NCBI GenBank assembly: GCA_964034945.1
Contig: OZ035961.1
Coordinates: 27,505,684-27,569,683 of the forward strand
Length of the DNA: 64,000 bases
Direction: 5' to 3'
Source of the DNA: Chrysopilus asiliformis
Taxonomy: Eukaryota; Arthropoda; Insecta; Diptera; Rhagionidae
Positions 11,378 to 23,394 of the stretch are shown here, piece by piece. Positions within the stretch are counted from its first letter, which is position 1. Each line of letters opens with the position of its first letter. Under the pieces are notes generated by a model. It was not told the DNA's origin. It saw nothing but the letters and a program-made list of their open reading frames with translations, and made no database searches. The translations under genes and the position numbers were made by a program.

Positions 11378-11785
11378 CGCATTGATCAAAACCGACGCTA
11401 GGATCTCAGTTATATGTGACGGCTGGTAGCGAACGAATTAATAATAAAATATTGCAACAACACTAAGGCCCTTACGTATTTGCCGTCGGAAAAATCAACG
11501 GAGAGAAAATTAACGAAAAAGGTCTAATTGTAATGATTATGAGGATTAGTTTATATCTATCTCTTTGCCCATTACAAAAAGGAACCAAATTACTAAACAT
11601 TTTAACACGGAAAAAATCAATTTAAATAACAAAAAAAATCGTGTTGACGTTTTTTTGAGAAAGTTCTTTCAGTAAAGTTCGTTTATAAAAATAATTTCTT
11701 AATACAACTATTCTAATTTAACTATGATACTGAAATTTAAATTTCTTTATACATTTCGTTGTTTTTTTAACGTTTTTGTAAAATG

Positions 11786-11851
11786 TCAAATAAATGCGGA
11801 TTCCTTATTTAAGACTCAAAAAATCAAATAATTGCGGATTCCTTATTTAGA
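11786..11851. repeat. 38-bp tandem duplication
   Basis: TCAAATAAATGCGGATTCCT at 11786 and TCAAATAATTGCGGATTCCT at 11824, each continuing TATTTA. Confidence 0.8.
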
Positions 11852-12068
11852 AATGTTTTAACAAAATTCCCAAACAGTTTTCTCTAATTTAATCAAGAAA
11901 TTTAATAAATTTTTATTTTTTTGTAAAAAAGATTGCTTAAAACTTTTATGTTAAAAGTATTGACCAAAATATTAACTTTTTTATGAAATAACAATTTACT
12001 CGTATTTTATTGAAATTTCCAGTATTTTAATGCTTCGCAAAATAAATATTAAATTATAAATATTAAAT

Positions 12069-12139
12069 ATTAATCTATTAGTTTTTTAATCATTCAATAT
12101 AGATATTAAAAATTAATCTATTAGTTTTAAATCATTCCA
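12069..12139. repeat. 43-bp tandem duplication
   Basis: ATTAATCTATTAGTTTT with AATCATTC occurs twice, starting at 12069 and 12112, in a very AT-rich context. Confidence 0.7.
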
Positions 12140-12599
12140 AATAACGCATTGGATTTGATTTATCTTAGCAAATATTTTAGATACTAAATTAAATATAAAT
12201 AGACCACATTTGCTTTATATAGTGTACTTCCTCATTATTCTCTTTAAATATTCCACTAAATACTTAATTTTTATCAAAAAATGATTGTTTTAAAACCCTT
12301 GATGTTAATTTTTTGTGTATATTCCCTACTGGTAATGAAAAACCAGAAAAACTTTAAATGGAACATGTGGCGTCATCTCATTTACAGAACTTAAACCCAC
12401 AGGTTCCCAATAGCTCTAACAGATGTCGCTAATATCGAAAATGTGGAACGGAAAAAAAGCTCTCCTTCCAGGCAATGCTTTCGTTTTCCCTAAAAAATCA
12501 ATAAAAATTCCCTCTGATGCAGCAAAAAATTAAAAAATCAAGCTTTGAATTTCCCGGTCAACTCGAACACTACTGAAGTTTTAGTTTTGAAGTGTGCGA

Positions 12600-12900
12600 T
12601 TACCACTACCACTGTTCGTAGGCCACACACACTTCCAACTGTGCGACGCTTTGACACGGGATTGGTGGACGCTTCATAGCAACGGGAGTTTGCGCAGCTC
12701 CCCCTAGCAACGTAATTCCTATTTACGCCGGCCATCGTTCGGCGGCCATTACAAAATGGGTGTGGTAACGAGTCAGCCATTGCTTTTAAGCTTTTGTGGT
12801 GAGCTTTTCGAGGCAGTGTTGGTAAAGAGATTGTAGTAGTTGTGTATCTGCGGATGTGTTGAATTTGAACTTTCCGTGGCGAGTGTGTAGTGGATCAATT
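12600..12900 (+). promoter_or_regulatory. GC-richer, promoter-like stretch (candidate)
   Basis: About 300 bp with clearly higher GC and several CpG (GGCGGCCATTACAAAATGGG at about 12740-12760) inside AT-rich DNA. A start in good context (AAAATGG, ATG at 12756) opens a frame MGVVTSQPLLLSFCGELFEA ending near a donor-like GTTGGTAAAG at about 12819. The first six residues fit an N-myristoylation pattern. This could be a first exon with its promoter, but no downstream exon was identified. Confidence 0.25.
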
Positions 12901-14841
12901 GGCCTAGCATTTTTTGTGAAAAATGAACGGCGTACACTGTTAATTTTGCATCGATTTATTCCACTGTCATTTGCTTTATCATGCGCTGTTTCTTATGTTA
13001 TCGCATTAAAATCAAAAATGTTGCAATCAAAAATAAATGCTTCCTTTGAAGTTTTTTTTTCGCAATAGAAGTACTTCAAATGTCAATTGAAATTGTTAAT
13101 AATGAATTGTTTTTCGTAATTGGGCAGCAATTTATTAAAAAAAATGTATTTAAAACTGCATCGATATTAAATAAAAGATAAACTCTAAAAATCGTTTTCT
13201 TTTGGCAAAGTTCCTATGAAAATTATTAATTATGGCATAATTAGCTTCGCTCATGATCATTTGAATGTGGGAACTAGTCATAAAATCATAAAAAGAAGAT
13301 CACTTTGAAGGAGGTTAAACAAAATTTTTTTATTATCAATTCAGAAAACAGTCTAGTCGCAATCAAAATGCAATAACAATAAGCTCTGAGAGCCAATAAA
13401 ACATTTAACAGTCTGTTAACGACTGTTTAACTCATAAAAAAAAATAAACAAACACCACGTAATGTAACACTTAGAGCGAATAACATCCGAGAAACGAAAA
13501 AAAAAATCGTTAATGTTGAACAAATAATATAAATACAGTAGCGCTTTATGCTCATGCTAAAAAGTGTCGTCGTCGTGATGAACTTTTTTCGAATTTATCA
13601 TCGGCTTGATTCACGTGTTATGATTGAGTAGCCAAATTTAACTACTTATAAATACGGATACTAAAAATAGTAATAATAATAACAATATTAATGGTATTAA
13701 TAATGGCTTGTTTTATATCATTTTAACGCAGTGATTTTTTTAAACATTTCTTCTTTTTTTTTGTTGTTGTAGAAACGCATTAAATATCTCGCCTACCACT
13801 TGGTAAGAAACTCATAGTAGTCTCAATTTTATTATCATTTCTTGTTTCTACAAAAAAAAACAGTGAATAACCACGAAAAATATCAACAATCATCGGGAAC
13901 CATGTGGGAAAAAATTATATTTATATTTAAATAGTTTTTAAATGACAAATCGTAAAAATTTTGATGACTCCATTACCCTCTTTTCTGTTTAGGATTCCGT
14001 CTATGAAGTGTCTAGTCTAATACAAGGCACATATCTTGGATGTCTCATAGCAGTGTCCCATACGCGTGCCACTATTTTATATATCAATAAAAATCATCGA
14101 AAAAATAAACAAAATTTTACTGCTTTTTAATTGATTTATTTAATTGGATAATCATTGGTTATATAGTGTCTCGTCTTTAATATACCTACTTAAAATAATC
14201 ATCATAAAGGCATGCCTAAGAAAAAAATAAAATAAAATAAATAAATATACCTAATCGTATAAGAAAAATCGTAACTCTGATTACCCCTTAATCGGTAATA
14301 ATAGTTTTGCAACATTTTAACACTCATAGTATGTGATTTTGAATTTTATTGGCTACTTCTTTTTGTCAACTGTTTTTTTTTTTCTCATCTTTAAATTTTA
14401 CCTGTTGATTGTTGGTGGCGAATTCCTATGGGGGACAAGTCTTCAAGTAGTAAAAGTTTGACTGATTAGGGTTATTAGCCTTGGGCGAGAGTTGTAAAAA
14501 CACTGAAACCATAGTTTTATGTTGTAAAGTTATTATCGTTTAATTGCCACTCTTGGTGTTATCGCACAGGGGAAGGATAATCGTATATCTGTCAGAGCTA
14601 TGAAAATTTACCTGCGAACTGTGGCAATAACTTTTCCTTTCATCTTAAACTTGAACTTGAACAGCGAAATGTTGAAGGCACGGTAATTTCGGGTAATTTG
14701 AAATTCCGATAGTCGTTTTTTTTCGTTCGCTTTGAATCTTTGGTACCCCATGTGATAAGAAATGTGTGAGTTTTTTTTAATGTGACGCTTACATTAAAAT
14801 GAAATAGTCGTGCCCAAAATAAATTACTTCATAGTGTATAA
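12900..14841. other. Unassigned stretch downstream of the GC-richer block
   Basis: Very AT-rich. AATAAA-type words occur (for example about 14088 and 14104), but with no coding sequence to attach them to. Confidence 0.45.
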
Positions 14842-15079
14842 CAGGCTTGTCCAACTCGTGGATTTGTTTGAATGTAGCCCAACGAAAACTTATATACATA
14901 TTTACAAATATTATGAATTAATGAGGTTTAAATTACTTAAAATTGTTAACTAAATATGTATATATTCTACGTTTTTCACTAATCAGCTACCTTTAGGGTT
15001 AGTATATTTAATTTGTGGACCAATATAATTCGTATTCTCCTAATTAGGCCCAGGAACGCTAAAAGGTTGGACACCCCTG
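14842..15079. mobile_element. hAT-like MITE
   Basis: Left end CAGGCTTGTCCAACTCG and right end read inward CAGGGGTGTCCAACCTT. The 8-bp flanks GTGTATAA (14834-14841) and GTCTATAA (15080-15087) agree at seven of eight positions. An 8-bp duplication and a CAGGGNTGTCCAAC terminus are characteristic of hAT elements. Length 238 bp, no coding sequence. Confidence 0.75.
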
Positions 15080-15169
15080 GTCTATAACAAAAAAAAAATT
15101 GTTGCAAACATGCCTGTCTGTAAATCCGGTGGTCCATTATATTGAATATAATTTTGTCAAAGGCTATTT

Positions 15170-15411
15170 GAGGCGTTAAAAGCTAGAGTGGACCAATCCA
15201 CATAATCGAGTTTTTGAAGCTTTTTCACTTTTGTACTATTATTTACTGTAAATTTTTGGAAAAAAAAATTTGTGTGGACTTTATTACTCAATGTTGAAAT
15301 GTTCTTTTGGGCATACAAACATTTTTATCTAAAAACTCACTCGCAATAGTGATTCAAACACAAAAAAAATCACGATTTCGACATGTGGGTTGGTCTAGCT
15401 TTTAACGCCTC
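15170..15411. mobile_element. Family B MITE, copy 2 (opposite orientation)
   Basis: Begins GAGGCGTTAAAAGCTAGAGT and ends with the inverse. The right terminus lacks six bases (TAGACCAACCC instead of TAGAGTGGACCAACCC). It has an exact 4-bp duplication ATTT (15166-15169, 15412-15415). The interior is the reverse complement of copy 1. Confidence 0.85.
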
Positions 15412-15715
15412 ATTTATCACAATATAAAAAATTAATGAATGTTTATAACCGCATCCCGACCCTCCCCATTCCACCATTTTTATTGATCTTTGGTATAGTG
15501 AATCTAGCAACTCCTTTTCCCCCATAAACATCTTGAATATTTTATAAACTGTGAGGGAAGAGGGGGAAAAAATAGATGGGAGCAATTTATATAAAATTGG
15601 CAAATATGGCATAGTAAAAATAGGTAATATGTACCAAAATAAGAGGAAGCTCACAAAGTTTAGGTACACATAATAGTAAGGTCACAAGGTTTTGGTTAAT
15701 ATATTTAATAATTAG

Positions 15716-15765
15716 GAACTGCCCATAAAATACGTCACACACTTTTAGGGGGTATGACGGTAGTT
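15716..15765 (-). repeat. R-F repeat end, copy 1
   Basis: GAACTGCCCATAAAATACGT continuing CACACACTTTTAGGGGG. This is the inverse of the ends at 16640, 20403 and 59449. It is adjacent to family A copy 2. Confidence 0.55.
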
Positions 15766-15775
15766 CTTAATACCA

Positions 15776-16047
15776 CACTCAGAAAAATGGAGGCTAACTC
15801 GACGACCTACATACGGCGTAATTGGCCTCGGGCAGGCGCGCGTCCGCCTGCATGTGGGCAAGTAAAACTGAGTTGACCTGTGGTCGGAGAAATTCTGAAA
15901 TTAAGCCACCAGCAGGTGAAGTAGGGCATTGGGAGCTGCACGAGTTGACCTTAGATAGGTTAACTCTGACCGCTAGCTGGCTTACAGAAACCTCTGTAAG
16001 GTCAGAGTTAACCTGACAAAAAGTTGACCTGGACATTTTTCTGAGTG
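15776..16047. mobile_element. Family A MITE, copy 2
   Basis: Same length and orientation as copy 1, and nearly identical over its full length including the internal palindrome. TIRs are CACTCAGAAAAAT and ATTTTTCTGAGTG. The duplicated flanking dinucleotide is CA (15774-15775, 16048-16049). It lies beside an R-F repeat end at 15716-15765. Confidence 0.85.
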
Positions 16048-16298
16048 CATAGGCTAAATCGCGAACGAGACGGGTCGAAAGGAGGGCGAGCGATGAGGGG
16101 GTGCAAAACACTGAAAATTGTCTTGATGTATTTTATAGACATTTTTATAATTTTTTTTTCGTGTAAAAATTCTTATTGAGTGTAGAATTTGCAAAACAGA
16201 TTAATTTTTGGTAATTCAATTTTATTTAATGTTTGCAAAAAATACCGTCATTATTATAGTGTGTCACAATAAAAAAAAGAATTCAAAAATTTTTGTAT

Positions 16299-16553
16299 TT
16301 AACACGTTGGCTACCAACCAAAAAAACGCTTACTCCGCTAGTATACACTGGGAAAAAACGCAAAAATCATTTTTGTACTTTGTGAGTCACCAGTGAACAC
16401 CAGATCAATACAGACAAAAACGAACTCCATGCTCCACAAAAAAAAACCCCTTTGTACCGCACGAGCGACTGCACTCAACCATGGAACTTGAGAAACTGAC
16501 GGTAATGACAATAGGGTGTGTACACCGGTGACTCACATGGTAGCCTTTTTTAA
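16299..16553. mobile_element. TTAA-bounded palindromic element (family C)
   Basis: The left end is TTAACACGTTGGCTACCA and the right end read inward is TTAAAAAAGGCTACCATG. An inner inverted pair GTGAGTCACC...GGTGACTCAC supports a single palindromic element of about 255 bp. The terminal match is imperfect, so boundaries are less certain than for the others. Confidence 0.5.
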
Positions 16554-16564
16554 CTTTTTTACAA

Positions 16565-16645
16565 TTTTGTGAATGTAATTTAGAACCGCATTCGTACTAC
16601 AGAACCCCATCCCACTTAAATGGATGACGTTTTTATAAACTTTAC
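16565..16645 (+). repeat. R-F repeat end, copy 2 (diverged)
   Basis: CGCATTCGTACTACAGAACC, CCATCCCACTTAAATGGATG and ACGTTTTTATAAAC correspond to the phrase order seen at 59395-59465. Confidence 0.45.
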
Positions 16646-16993
16646 AACTACAATGTTTTTCTTAAAAAAAATTATTATTTTGTAAAATATGTCTAATGTT
16701 TTCAAAATTTCCACACCCTACTAACACTTTTGGTACACTTTTAGTGCCAATACATGCAATGCACAAAAAAATCGATAATATCTAGCACAAGAGGCCGAAA
16801 AATAGACGCTGCGACCAGAAAGTCAAGAATTTGATACCAATATAAAACGGATGGCCCTCTTTACGACCTGTTGTGTTCTTTGGGATAATCTTTTTTGGAA
16901 CTAAGGTATTAAAATTTGGCGAAACTTGATCTTTCTTAAAAAGTCCAAGGAGTATTTTTTTTTTTTAAAACAGCGCACAGTCTAAACGTTGTT

Positions 16994-17384
16994 TTAACCC
17001 TTTCATGCTCGATGTTGCTTGTAAGTAACTTTTTATAACAGTTTTTCAAACAAAAGTGAAAATTTCACATTTTGCATGGTGTCCCTCTAAAGCCCAATTC
17101 AGACTAACGATTGCGATTATGATTGTGATTACGATTGCGATTACGATTCAGCTTCCTTAACCAATGAGATCAATTATCTTTATCGTTGAATGTCTTTATC
17201 GTTGAAAGCTTTGATCTCATTGGTCGAGAAGCTACAATCGTAATCCCAATCGTAATCGCAATTGTAATCGCAATGGTAATCGTAATCTGTAGACTGAATT
17301 GGGCTTAAAAGTATATAAAAACACCCGACCAAAAAAAATTTTGTTTTCTAACTGCAGAAAAAAAGTCGAGCAGGCAAGAATTAA
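16994..17384. mobile_element. TTAA-bounded element (family C) carrying a foldback insertion
   Basis: The left end TTAACCCTTTCATGCTCGA and the right end read inward TTAATTCTTGCCTGCTCGA match at most positions. The family E foldback at 17091-17305 splits it. A segment like its right end (CTGCAGAAAAA...CGGCAGGCAA) also lies next to the second foldback at about 36128-36152. Confidence 0.55.
17091..17305. mobile_element. Family E foldback element, copy 1 (GATTAC arms)
   Basis: TIR AGCCCAATTCAGACTA with TAA on both sides (17088-17090, 17306-17308). The left arm is built of GATTAC-type hexamers and the right arm of the complementary GTAATC. Near the centre are a second inverted pair, CCAATGAGATCAA and TTGATCTCATTGG (the distal arm preceded by AAGC), and a short repeat CTTTATCGTTGAA. 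The whole element can fold into one long hairpin. Confidence 0.75.
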
Positions 17385-17794
17385 ATAAGATTTTTACGTA
17401 ACTTTTCCACACATTACATTTGAATTGAACCAATTTTAGGGAACATTTCAATCAAAAAATTTTAATCGAATTGAATTAACGTAATTTGAAATCACAAAAC
17501 GCGACGAATAGGGTATTTCACAAATTTCCAATGGCATTTTTCCAAAAAAAAAAATTGGAAATTCAACTAAAATATGACTTCATATTTGGGAAATTATAGA
17601 ATTTTTTTTGTAAAAACACCTTCTTTATCTTTTTTCAGCAAAGAAATTATTAACTCACAAATTAAAAACTGAATAACATTATATTTTTTAATAAAAAAAA
17701 CTTAAAGGATGTACAAAATTACCAGAAATAATCAAAACATCTGAGTCCTGTAATTCCGCACTCCACCCCAACACAATAATAACAGCAGACCGTC

Positions 17795-17875
17795 CTTATC
17801 TGTCCGGTTTATCCCATCCCGGTGTGAATTTATCCCGATCTATCCCATTTTATCCCATCATACCTCGTCCCATAC
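17795..17875. promoter_or_regulatory. Cluster of TATCCC words
   Basis: Four TATCCC and related words within about 50 bp (TTTATCCCATCCC, TTTATCCCGA, TCTATCCCATTT, TTATCCCATCA). It could be a transcription-factor site cluster or a degenerate simple repeat. Confidence 0.2.
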
Positions 17876-18434
17876 CACTTCCTGTGTTTTTTCAAGTACT
17901 GTACGTTTAGTTGTAAAAGGCCGTAAAGTCAGTGTTTATGAATGGGAAAAGAGTTGCTGGAGCTGAGTTGCTTTGCTTTTTTGAATTCTTTCGTAAATTC
18001 TTTTTTTTTTCGTTGGTTTTTATTGCTCTGCGTTTTATTGTCTATTTGACAAGGTCGTCGCAGTTATTTTACTACATACTCCACACATACATATATCTCC
18101 ACACTACAGCCATATAAAAAATTGCTTTTATGCTGCCACATATGAACATATGTTGGATAAGTGTTCGGCATTTGCTTTGCAATCAAGAAGAGTTTTTCGG
18201 GATAAACATTCTTACATACTGTGGTATGTTGTGCAATGTTTTATATAAAAATATGCATGTTTTTTATGTGGTTGGAAGCTATCGGAGTTTTGATATGACA
18301 TTGAAACGCTGAATGACGAATAGATGACGAATTTAACTCTTATGGTGTGTTGGCTAAAATATGCGATTTTTCAACATTTACACTATGAACATTCTGTATA
18401 AGATTGCCAGTTTTCAAGACAGTTTGGGTCGGCG

Positions 18435-18498
18435 GTCGAAATTTTAAATATTGACCAAGTAACACACAGCTTGTAGTAAGAAATATTTAAAATTTGAC
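18435..18498. repeat. Inverted repeat (hairpin)
   Basis: GTCGAAATTTTAAATATT at 18435-18452 pairs with AATATTTAAAATTTGAC at 18482-18498 with one unpaired or mismatched position, leaving a 29-base loop. No flanking duplication was seen, so I leave its nature open. Confidence 0.6.
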
Positions 18499-18984
18499 TG
18501 TTCACGTTACTGGGTTGTTCACATAAAAAAGTGGTGAAGCTACCGGGATTCTACTGTATTTGTAATAATATTATTAGAATGTTCTATCGGCAAAAACAAC
18601 CAAAAACTCAGTTTTTGAATATTTAATCTTTTCGATTTTTTCCTGAACTGAGACTTATTAATTAATAGGTACTTAATTTTAAAAAAATTAAGAATTCTAG
18701 TTGTGTTTTTTCAATGAAACTGACAACTCAACCCGTTTTTAAAATGTAAAAGAAAAACTTCAGTTTATTGAAGAAGAAATCGCCGATTTTATTTTTTTGG
18801 GACCTGAATTTTACAAATTCAAGAAAATCCTTTTTGTCACTCTAAAGATTTACTTCATCCACACCTAGAATATTCGAATAAAAGTATTTACATTTCCGCA
18901 TTCCCATCCTGTATACATATTACGCCTAATTGACATTCCTTCCATGAATACAAACTTCATCTTCATAAATTGTTTATAGATTTT

Positions 18985-19002
18985 CTAGTGTGTGTGTGTG
19001 TA
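18985..19002. repeat. Short GT microsatellite
   Basis: About seven GT units (TAGTGTGTGTGTGTGTAAC). Confidence 0.8.
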
Positions 19003-19059
19003 ACAACTCTACTGCATAAAATAAAATTTTGCACACATTTCGAATATTAGTCCTTAGTT

Positions 19060-19215
19060 CATACACTGTCAAAAATCAAACCACTTTGCAAAGCCACGCA
19101 TGCGCTCTGTTTAGAAAACTGGTAGGAAACGCCAATGTATGCTTTAAAATGGCGGCTTTCGTACAGGACATGGCATCTTAAAATATGGTTAACGTTTCGT
19201 TGGTCCTACCCTCAG
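19060..19215 (+). promoter_or_regulatory. Promoter-like stretch with NRF-1-type and YY1/Pho-type words (candidate)
   Basis: Contains CACGCATGCGCT (GCATGCGC at 19098-19105), an NRF-1-like half palindrome, and AAAATGGCGGC at 19146-19156, a YY1/Pho-like word overlapping an ATG in good context. The frame from that ATG is only 10 codons (MAAFVQDMAS). The combination is common in housekeeping promoters, but a repeat origin is not excluded. Confidence 0.25.
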
Positions 19216-19774
19216 TCGTATATTTGCGCAAAGCACGCGATAGTAAAGACTTAAAATTTAGGACAGTCCGATTATTTGTTTTATAATGTGTTACATGGTT
19301 TATTTTAAATATTTTTTTACGTTTTAATTTTAATACACAATTTTAAGAAAGAGAAAAAAAACATAAAAATAATTGAAAAGAGAGAGAAAAAACAGAAAAA
19401 AATACATTTTAATTATATTTACTTTTATTAAGAATAATGTACAGAAAAAAGCCAGGGTTTTTTGGCTTACACTTTCTACTTGTTTCTTATTTTCTTTATA
19501 GTCTCGAAAACGGTAGAAGTCACCGAAAAACAGTGCAAACACAAGTTGCAGAAACTTCAAACAACATAATTTTAAGTATTTCACAAATCATCATACAAAA
19601 AGGGCGGCGATATATTTTCAATTTTTTTATTAATATCTTAGGGGTTGACCATAAAATTCTCTTTTCAGTAACAATTCTGTTTTCGGTGGATGTTTTCGAC
19701 AACTACTATGAAAACATAAGAAAAGCTAAAAAAAATATTCATTTTAAAAAAATCAGTTTTTTTAAGAAATTGGG

Positions 19775-20390
19775 GGGGGGGGAGTGTTCCGATTGAATTT
19801 TGATATATGGAACAGTTATGTAAAATCATATTCTAAACACATTTGGTCTTTATAAATTTTTCGATACGATGCACAGTTTTCGAGAAAACAGGGAACAATC
19901 ATTACATTTGTATGGGAGAGAGGTGAAGGAGTGGTGCAACTGGATTTTGATGTATGGATGAGTTTGGTAACATCCTATTCTAAACACATTTTACCTTTAT
20001 AAAATTTGCAATATGATACTTGCAAAAAACTGTTTCGTTTGTAAGGGGAAGGGATAAAGGAATGGTGCAATATTGTCCGTTCAAGAACTTGGCCTAGCCA
20101 TTTACGAGAAACGCAACTACACAAAATTTCAAGTCTCTAGCTCAATCCTTTCGAAAGTTATGGTGTTAACGCATGGACAAACGGACATACGGACAGACAG
20201 ACAGATGGACGGAGAGACAGACGGATGGACGAACGTGCGGAATTGAAAATATTTTGTCATTCCTAACACCCTGGTGTAGTTCATTTTTGTGTCCGGTTCG
20301 ATTCGTTTCAAACGGTATACTAAATCTAATATAATCCTATATGATATATCAAATAGAGTATAAAAACCTCGAAACATTATGACGATGGGG
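19775..20390 (-). repeat. Dispersed repeat R-A, copy 1
   Basis: Orientation opposite to the other copies. It contains the shared blocks: CATGACAAAA-type start, a GTCC/GACA-rich stretch (20165-20245), TTTCGAAAGGATTGAGCTAG, AGACTTGAAATTTTG and CGTTTCTCGTAAA (these three as reverse complement). They are followed by two rounds of a cassette of about 120 bp with 'cataactcatccatacatcaaaat'-like wording. Class unknown. Confidence 0.7.
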
Positions 20391-20432
20391 AGGGAAAAAT
20401 TATTGTGACGTATTTTATGGACAGCCCTTAAA
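20380..20432 (+). repeat. R-F repeat end, copy 3
   Basis: GACGATGGGGAGGGAAAAAT followed by GTGACGTATTTTATGGACAG and CCC. It joins R-A copy 1 on its left. Confidence 0.55.
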
Positions 20433-21060
20433 CAATTGAAATTAGATTAAATATTTTAATTTATGATTTTTTAATTGAATTTTTGTTTTAAATAACATTA
20501 AACGAAAATCAAAAAAAATATAAGTTTGGCAGAAACAAACAGAAAATACATGTTTTATCAAATTATTCACTTGTATTAATCAAAAAAAAAATTTTTTTAT
20601 TCAAAAATATGTTAGGGTATGATTTTTTCAGATTTGAATTTCCGAAGGATTTTCCAAGTAATTAAAAATAGTAAAAATCATTAGATAAATTAATTGGAAT
20701 GTCGAAATTTCCTCAATCTTATTCTTAATTATTATAGGTGGGATTGAGGATCTTAAAATGAAGTTTCATAGCAATATTCTGTGCCGCCAAAACATCTACC
20801 ATTTTTCTAAATTTCGCACAATTACTTAAATTCAAACATTTGTTCTTATTAATATAATAATGACCAAATGTCTTATGATTATTTCAATGTCGATAAGCAA
20901 TAATAACACTGCTTAGAATCCTATCAACCTCATTTAATTTAAAAATTGCAGTTTTTTTAATCAGAAAATGAATTGTCTTCCATGACGTCTGCAATAATTG
21001 CCACAGTGTGATTATTTGTATTAAAATAAATTACGCAATATTCTGAAATTTGATCCATTA

Positions 21061-21383
21061 CACGGTAAAAAATCCTGGACCACTTTTCAATTCAAAAATT
21101 TAATTGGATTAGAATTTAATACATGCGAATTATTGAAAATATTTTAGTGTTTTTTGCTTTCATATTTTAATATTTTTTTATTATATATTGAACTATAATA
21201 CTTTTAATATTAACGTTAATATTAATTTAATCAAAATTGTAGGCTTTAATAATAAATCAAACCAAAGATAAATTTAAAAAAAATTCTAATCCCTACTATT
21301 AAATTATAATTTTGCATTTGATTACATTTAAGTCCAATGTAATCCAATTTTGATTAGAATTTAATCCAAGATTTTTGATCGTG
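21061..21383. mobile_element. Single MITE with CACGGTAAAAAATC termini
   Basis: Left CACGGTAAAAAATCCTGGA and right read inward CACGATCAAAAATCTTGGA, flanked by TA (21059-21060, 21384-21385). The 323-bp AT-rich interior has a perfect 22-bp palindrome centred at about 21214 (21204-21225) and inverted copies of GGATTAGAATTTAAT near the ends. Confidence 0.65.
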
Positions 21384-21389
21384 TAGGTA

Positions 21390-23390
21390 CCCCCAATTTA
21401 ATAATCTTCCGTATCTTTTCGAATGCAACCCGCTGATGATATTATAACCAAATCCAATTTTGTATCACTCCGGGTACAAAACTATGATGTCAGTAATGAT
21501 AACAAGGCTAGCATCCGTTAATCGAATTTTATCAATTTACCAGAAAATGCTGCTTGCGACAGGAGAATTACGTCCATTACATTCCAGGGATCCATTTTTT
21601 ATGAAAAAAAAACCCCCCGAACAATGTGGAAAACCCGAATAAAATAGAAAACGTTCCGTTTCCACAAATTTTCATATACAACAATATAGCCGTCTGTATC
21701 TGATATCTTGATGCATAGTATCTAAATTTCGTAAGGACATATTCTTTGAAATATGTTGATATGTAGATAGAATATTCTTAGATATGTAACCATCCGGTAA
21801 GAATTCTAAAGATCGAGAAACTACCAAAATAAGGAAAAACAAAATTGTCTATTGATGAAATTTATTTTTCTCGTTTCTTTTTTGGCCACTTTAGATACAT
21901 TCCTGGAAAGCTTTGGGGCGTTTAGAGAAAGATATGTGTACATTTCCGATTCGTATTTATAAGGAGTACTCCATATGCAACTAGCCACATCCAGAAACCC
22001 AAAAGCATATAACACTCGTTGGAACTTGAACAATTCCCTACAGGATAGATGATAGGAATTTTCGGAGGGACGACATTGTGTGTTGTTCATGTTGCTTCAT
22101 ATTTTTTTTCTTTGGAAAATGGTTCCCTACACACGACATAATGGAGAAATTTGAAGTGAATGTCACGTAAGCAATCTTTCAGTATTTTCGATAGAATGTT
22201 TACTTTATTCATCTATCGTCTTTTACTCAAACACTTTTCATACATTACTGAAGTACAACAGAAACTACAGTACGAATACAGAGATTTACTTCCAAAACAA
22301 AGAAAATATTATCGAAGACAAAAATATATCAAGGAAAAAAAGTGGAAAATATATCCAAAGGGAAAAAAATAAAGCAAAATTTCCACTTTTATAAAAGAAA
22401 TCTTAAGACGGTAAAAAAATGCATTCTAAATTGAAGAAACAATCCATATATACCCTTTGAATACAAAATAGAATTCCAATCTATAAATACACTCAGAAAA
22501 ATAAAGTACACTCTGAAAGTCAACCTTTTGACAAGTCAACTATGGCCTGTAGCAGGCAGACGGAGTTATCTATTACCCGTGCAGATCCCTACGCCTTACA
22601 TTACTCGCTGCAGATTTATTTTTTGAATTTCTCCCTCCACAGGTTGACACATTTTTACTTTTCCTAACACAGGTAAATGCGCGCCCAGCATATAGGCAAA
22701 ATTTTCCTATAGGATGGCAATTACGCCGTACACAAGTCGACGACTTTTATTCGATTGATTTTTTTCTGAGTGTAAGAAGCCAAGGGAAAAATTGTTAACA
22801 ATATAATATACAATCAGGACGTCGTAAATTCTGTGCAGCTTTCGTCAGACAAAGGCAATAACAACGAGAAAAACGTCCAAGTGTTAAAAGCTTCAACAAT
22901 TCGATTTTCTTCATAATGAGCGAACCGATAGAAAATAAATATTGTGACTCGATAGGATCTTTCAAGGTAATAGAATTGCATTGTATGCAATTTCGGCGAG
23001 TAGAATAAGAAATGCAAAATTATACTAAAACGGACTCGCTGGAAATTCAAAATCTTAGTAAGTTTACTAAACAATGATAGAACATTAAAAACATTTTTAC
23101 TTTTTTAGCCCTAGAAAGACAAGGGCCATTTGACCAACAAACTAAACAGTAAATATTTTATATTATTTTCCAAAAGTGATACTTGGAATTAAATAGAAAA
23201 TATCTTATGTGAGCAACACATGACTTTCTTATATTATACAAAATTTTCGTTCTCACAATATCTTCGTTCTTATGGTGTAAATCCGACAAATGAAATTTTA
23301 ATTTAAATAAAAACATGATCAATATTTATCGATTTATGGTAAAAGCAAAATTGTAGAGAACTTTAATATCTTTAATTCTATCCTTAATTG
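21390..23390. other. Unassigned except family A copy 3
   Basis: Frames of 60-90 codons on both strands have no recognisable domains. No splice-supported exon was recognised. Confidence 0.4.
22490..22772. mobile_element. Family A MITE, diverged copy 3
   Basis: CACTCAGAAAAATAAAG at the left and TTTTTTTCTGAGTG at the right, flanked by TA on both sides (22488-22489, 22773-22774). The interior is diverged from copies 1 and 2 but keeps phrases such as GTCAAC near the left end, the CAGGTTGAC region and GGCAATTACGCCGTA in reverse orientation near the right end. Confidence 0.75.
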
Positions 23391-23394
23391 TTTT

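Larger units (their letters stand above)
17385..19060. other. Unassigned stretch
   Basis: Apart from the TATCCC cluster, the hairpin at 18435-18498 and the GT run, I see nothing that can be named. Two 60-codon frames near 17932 and 18130 look like chance. Confidence 0.45.
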
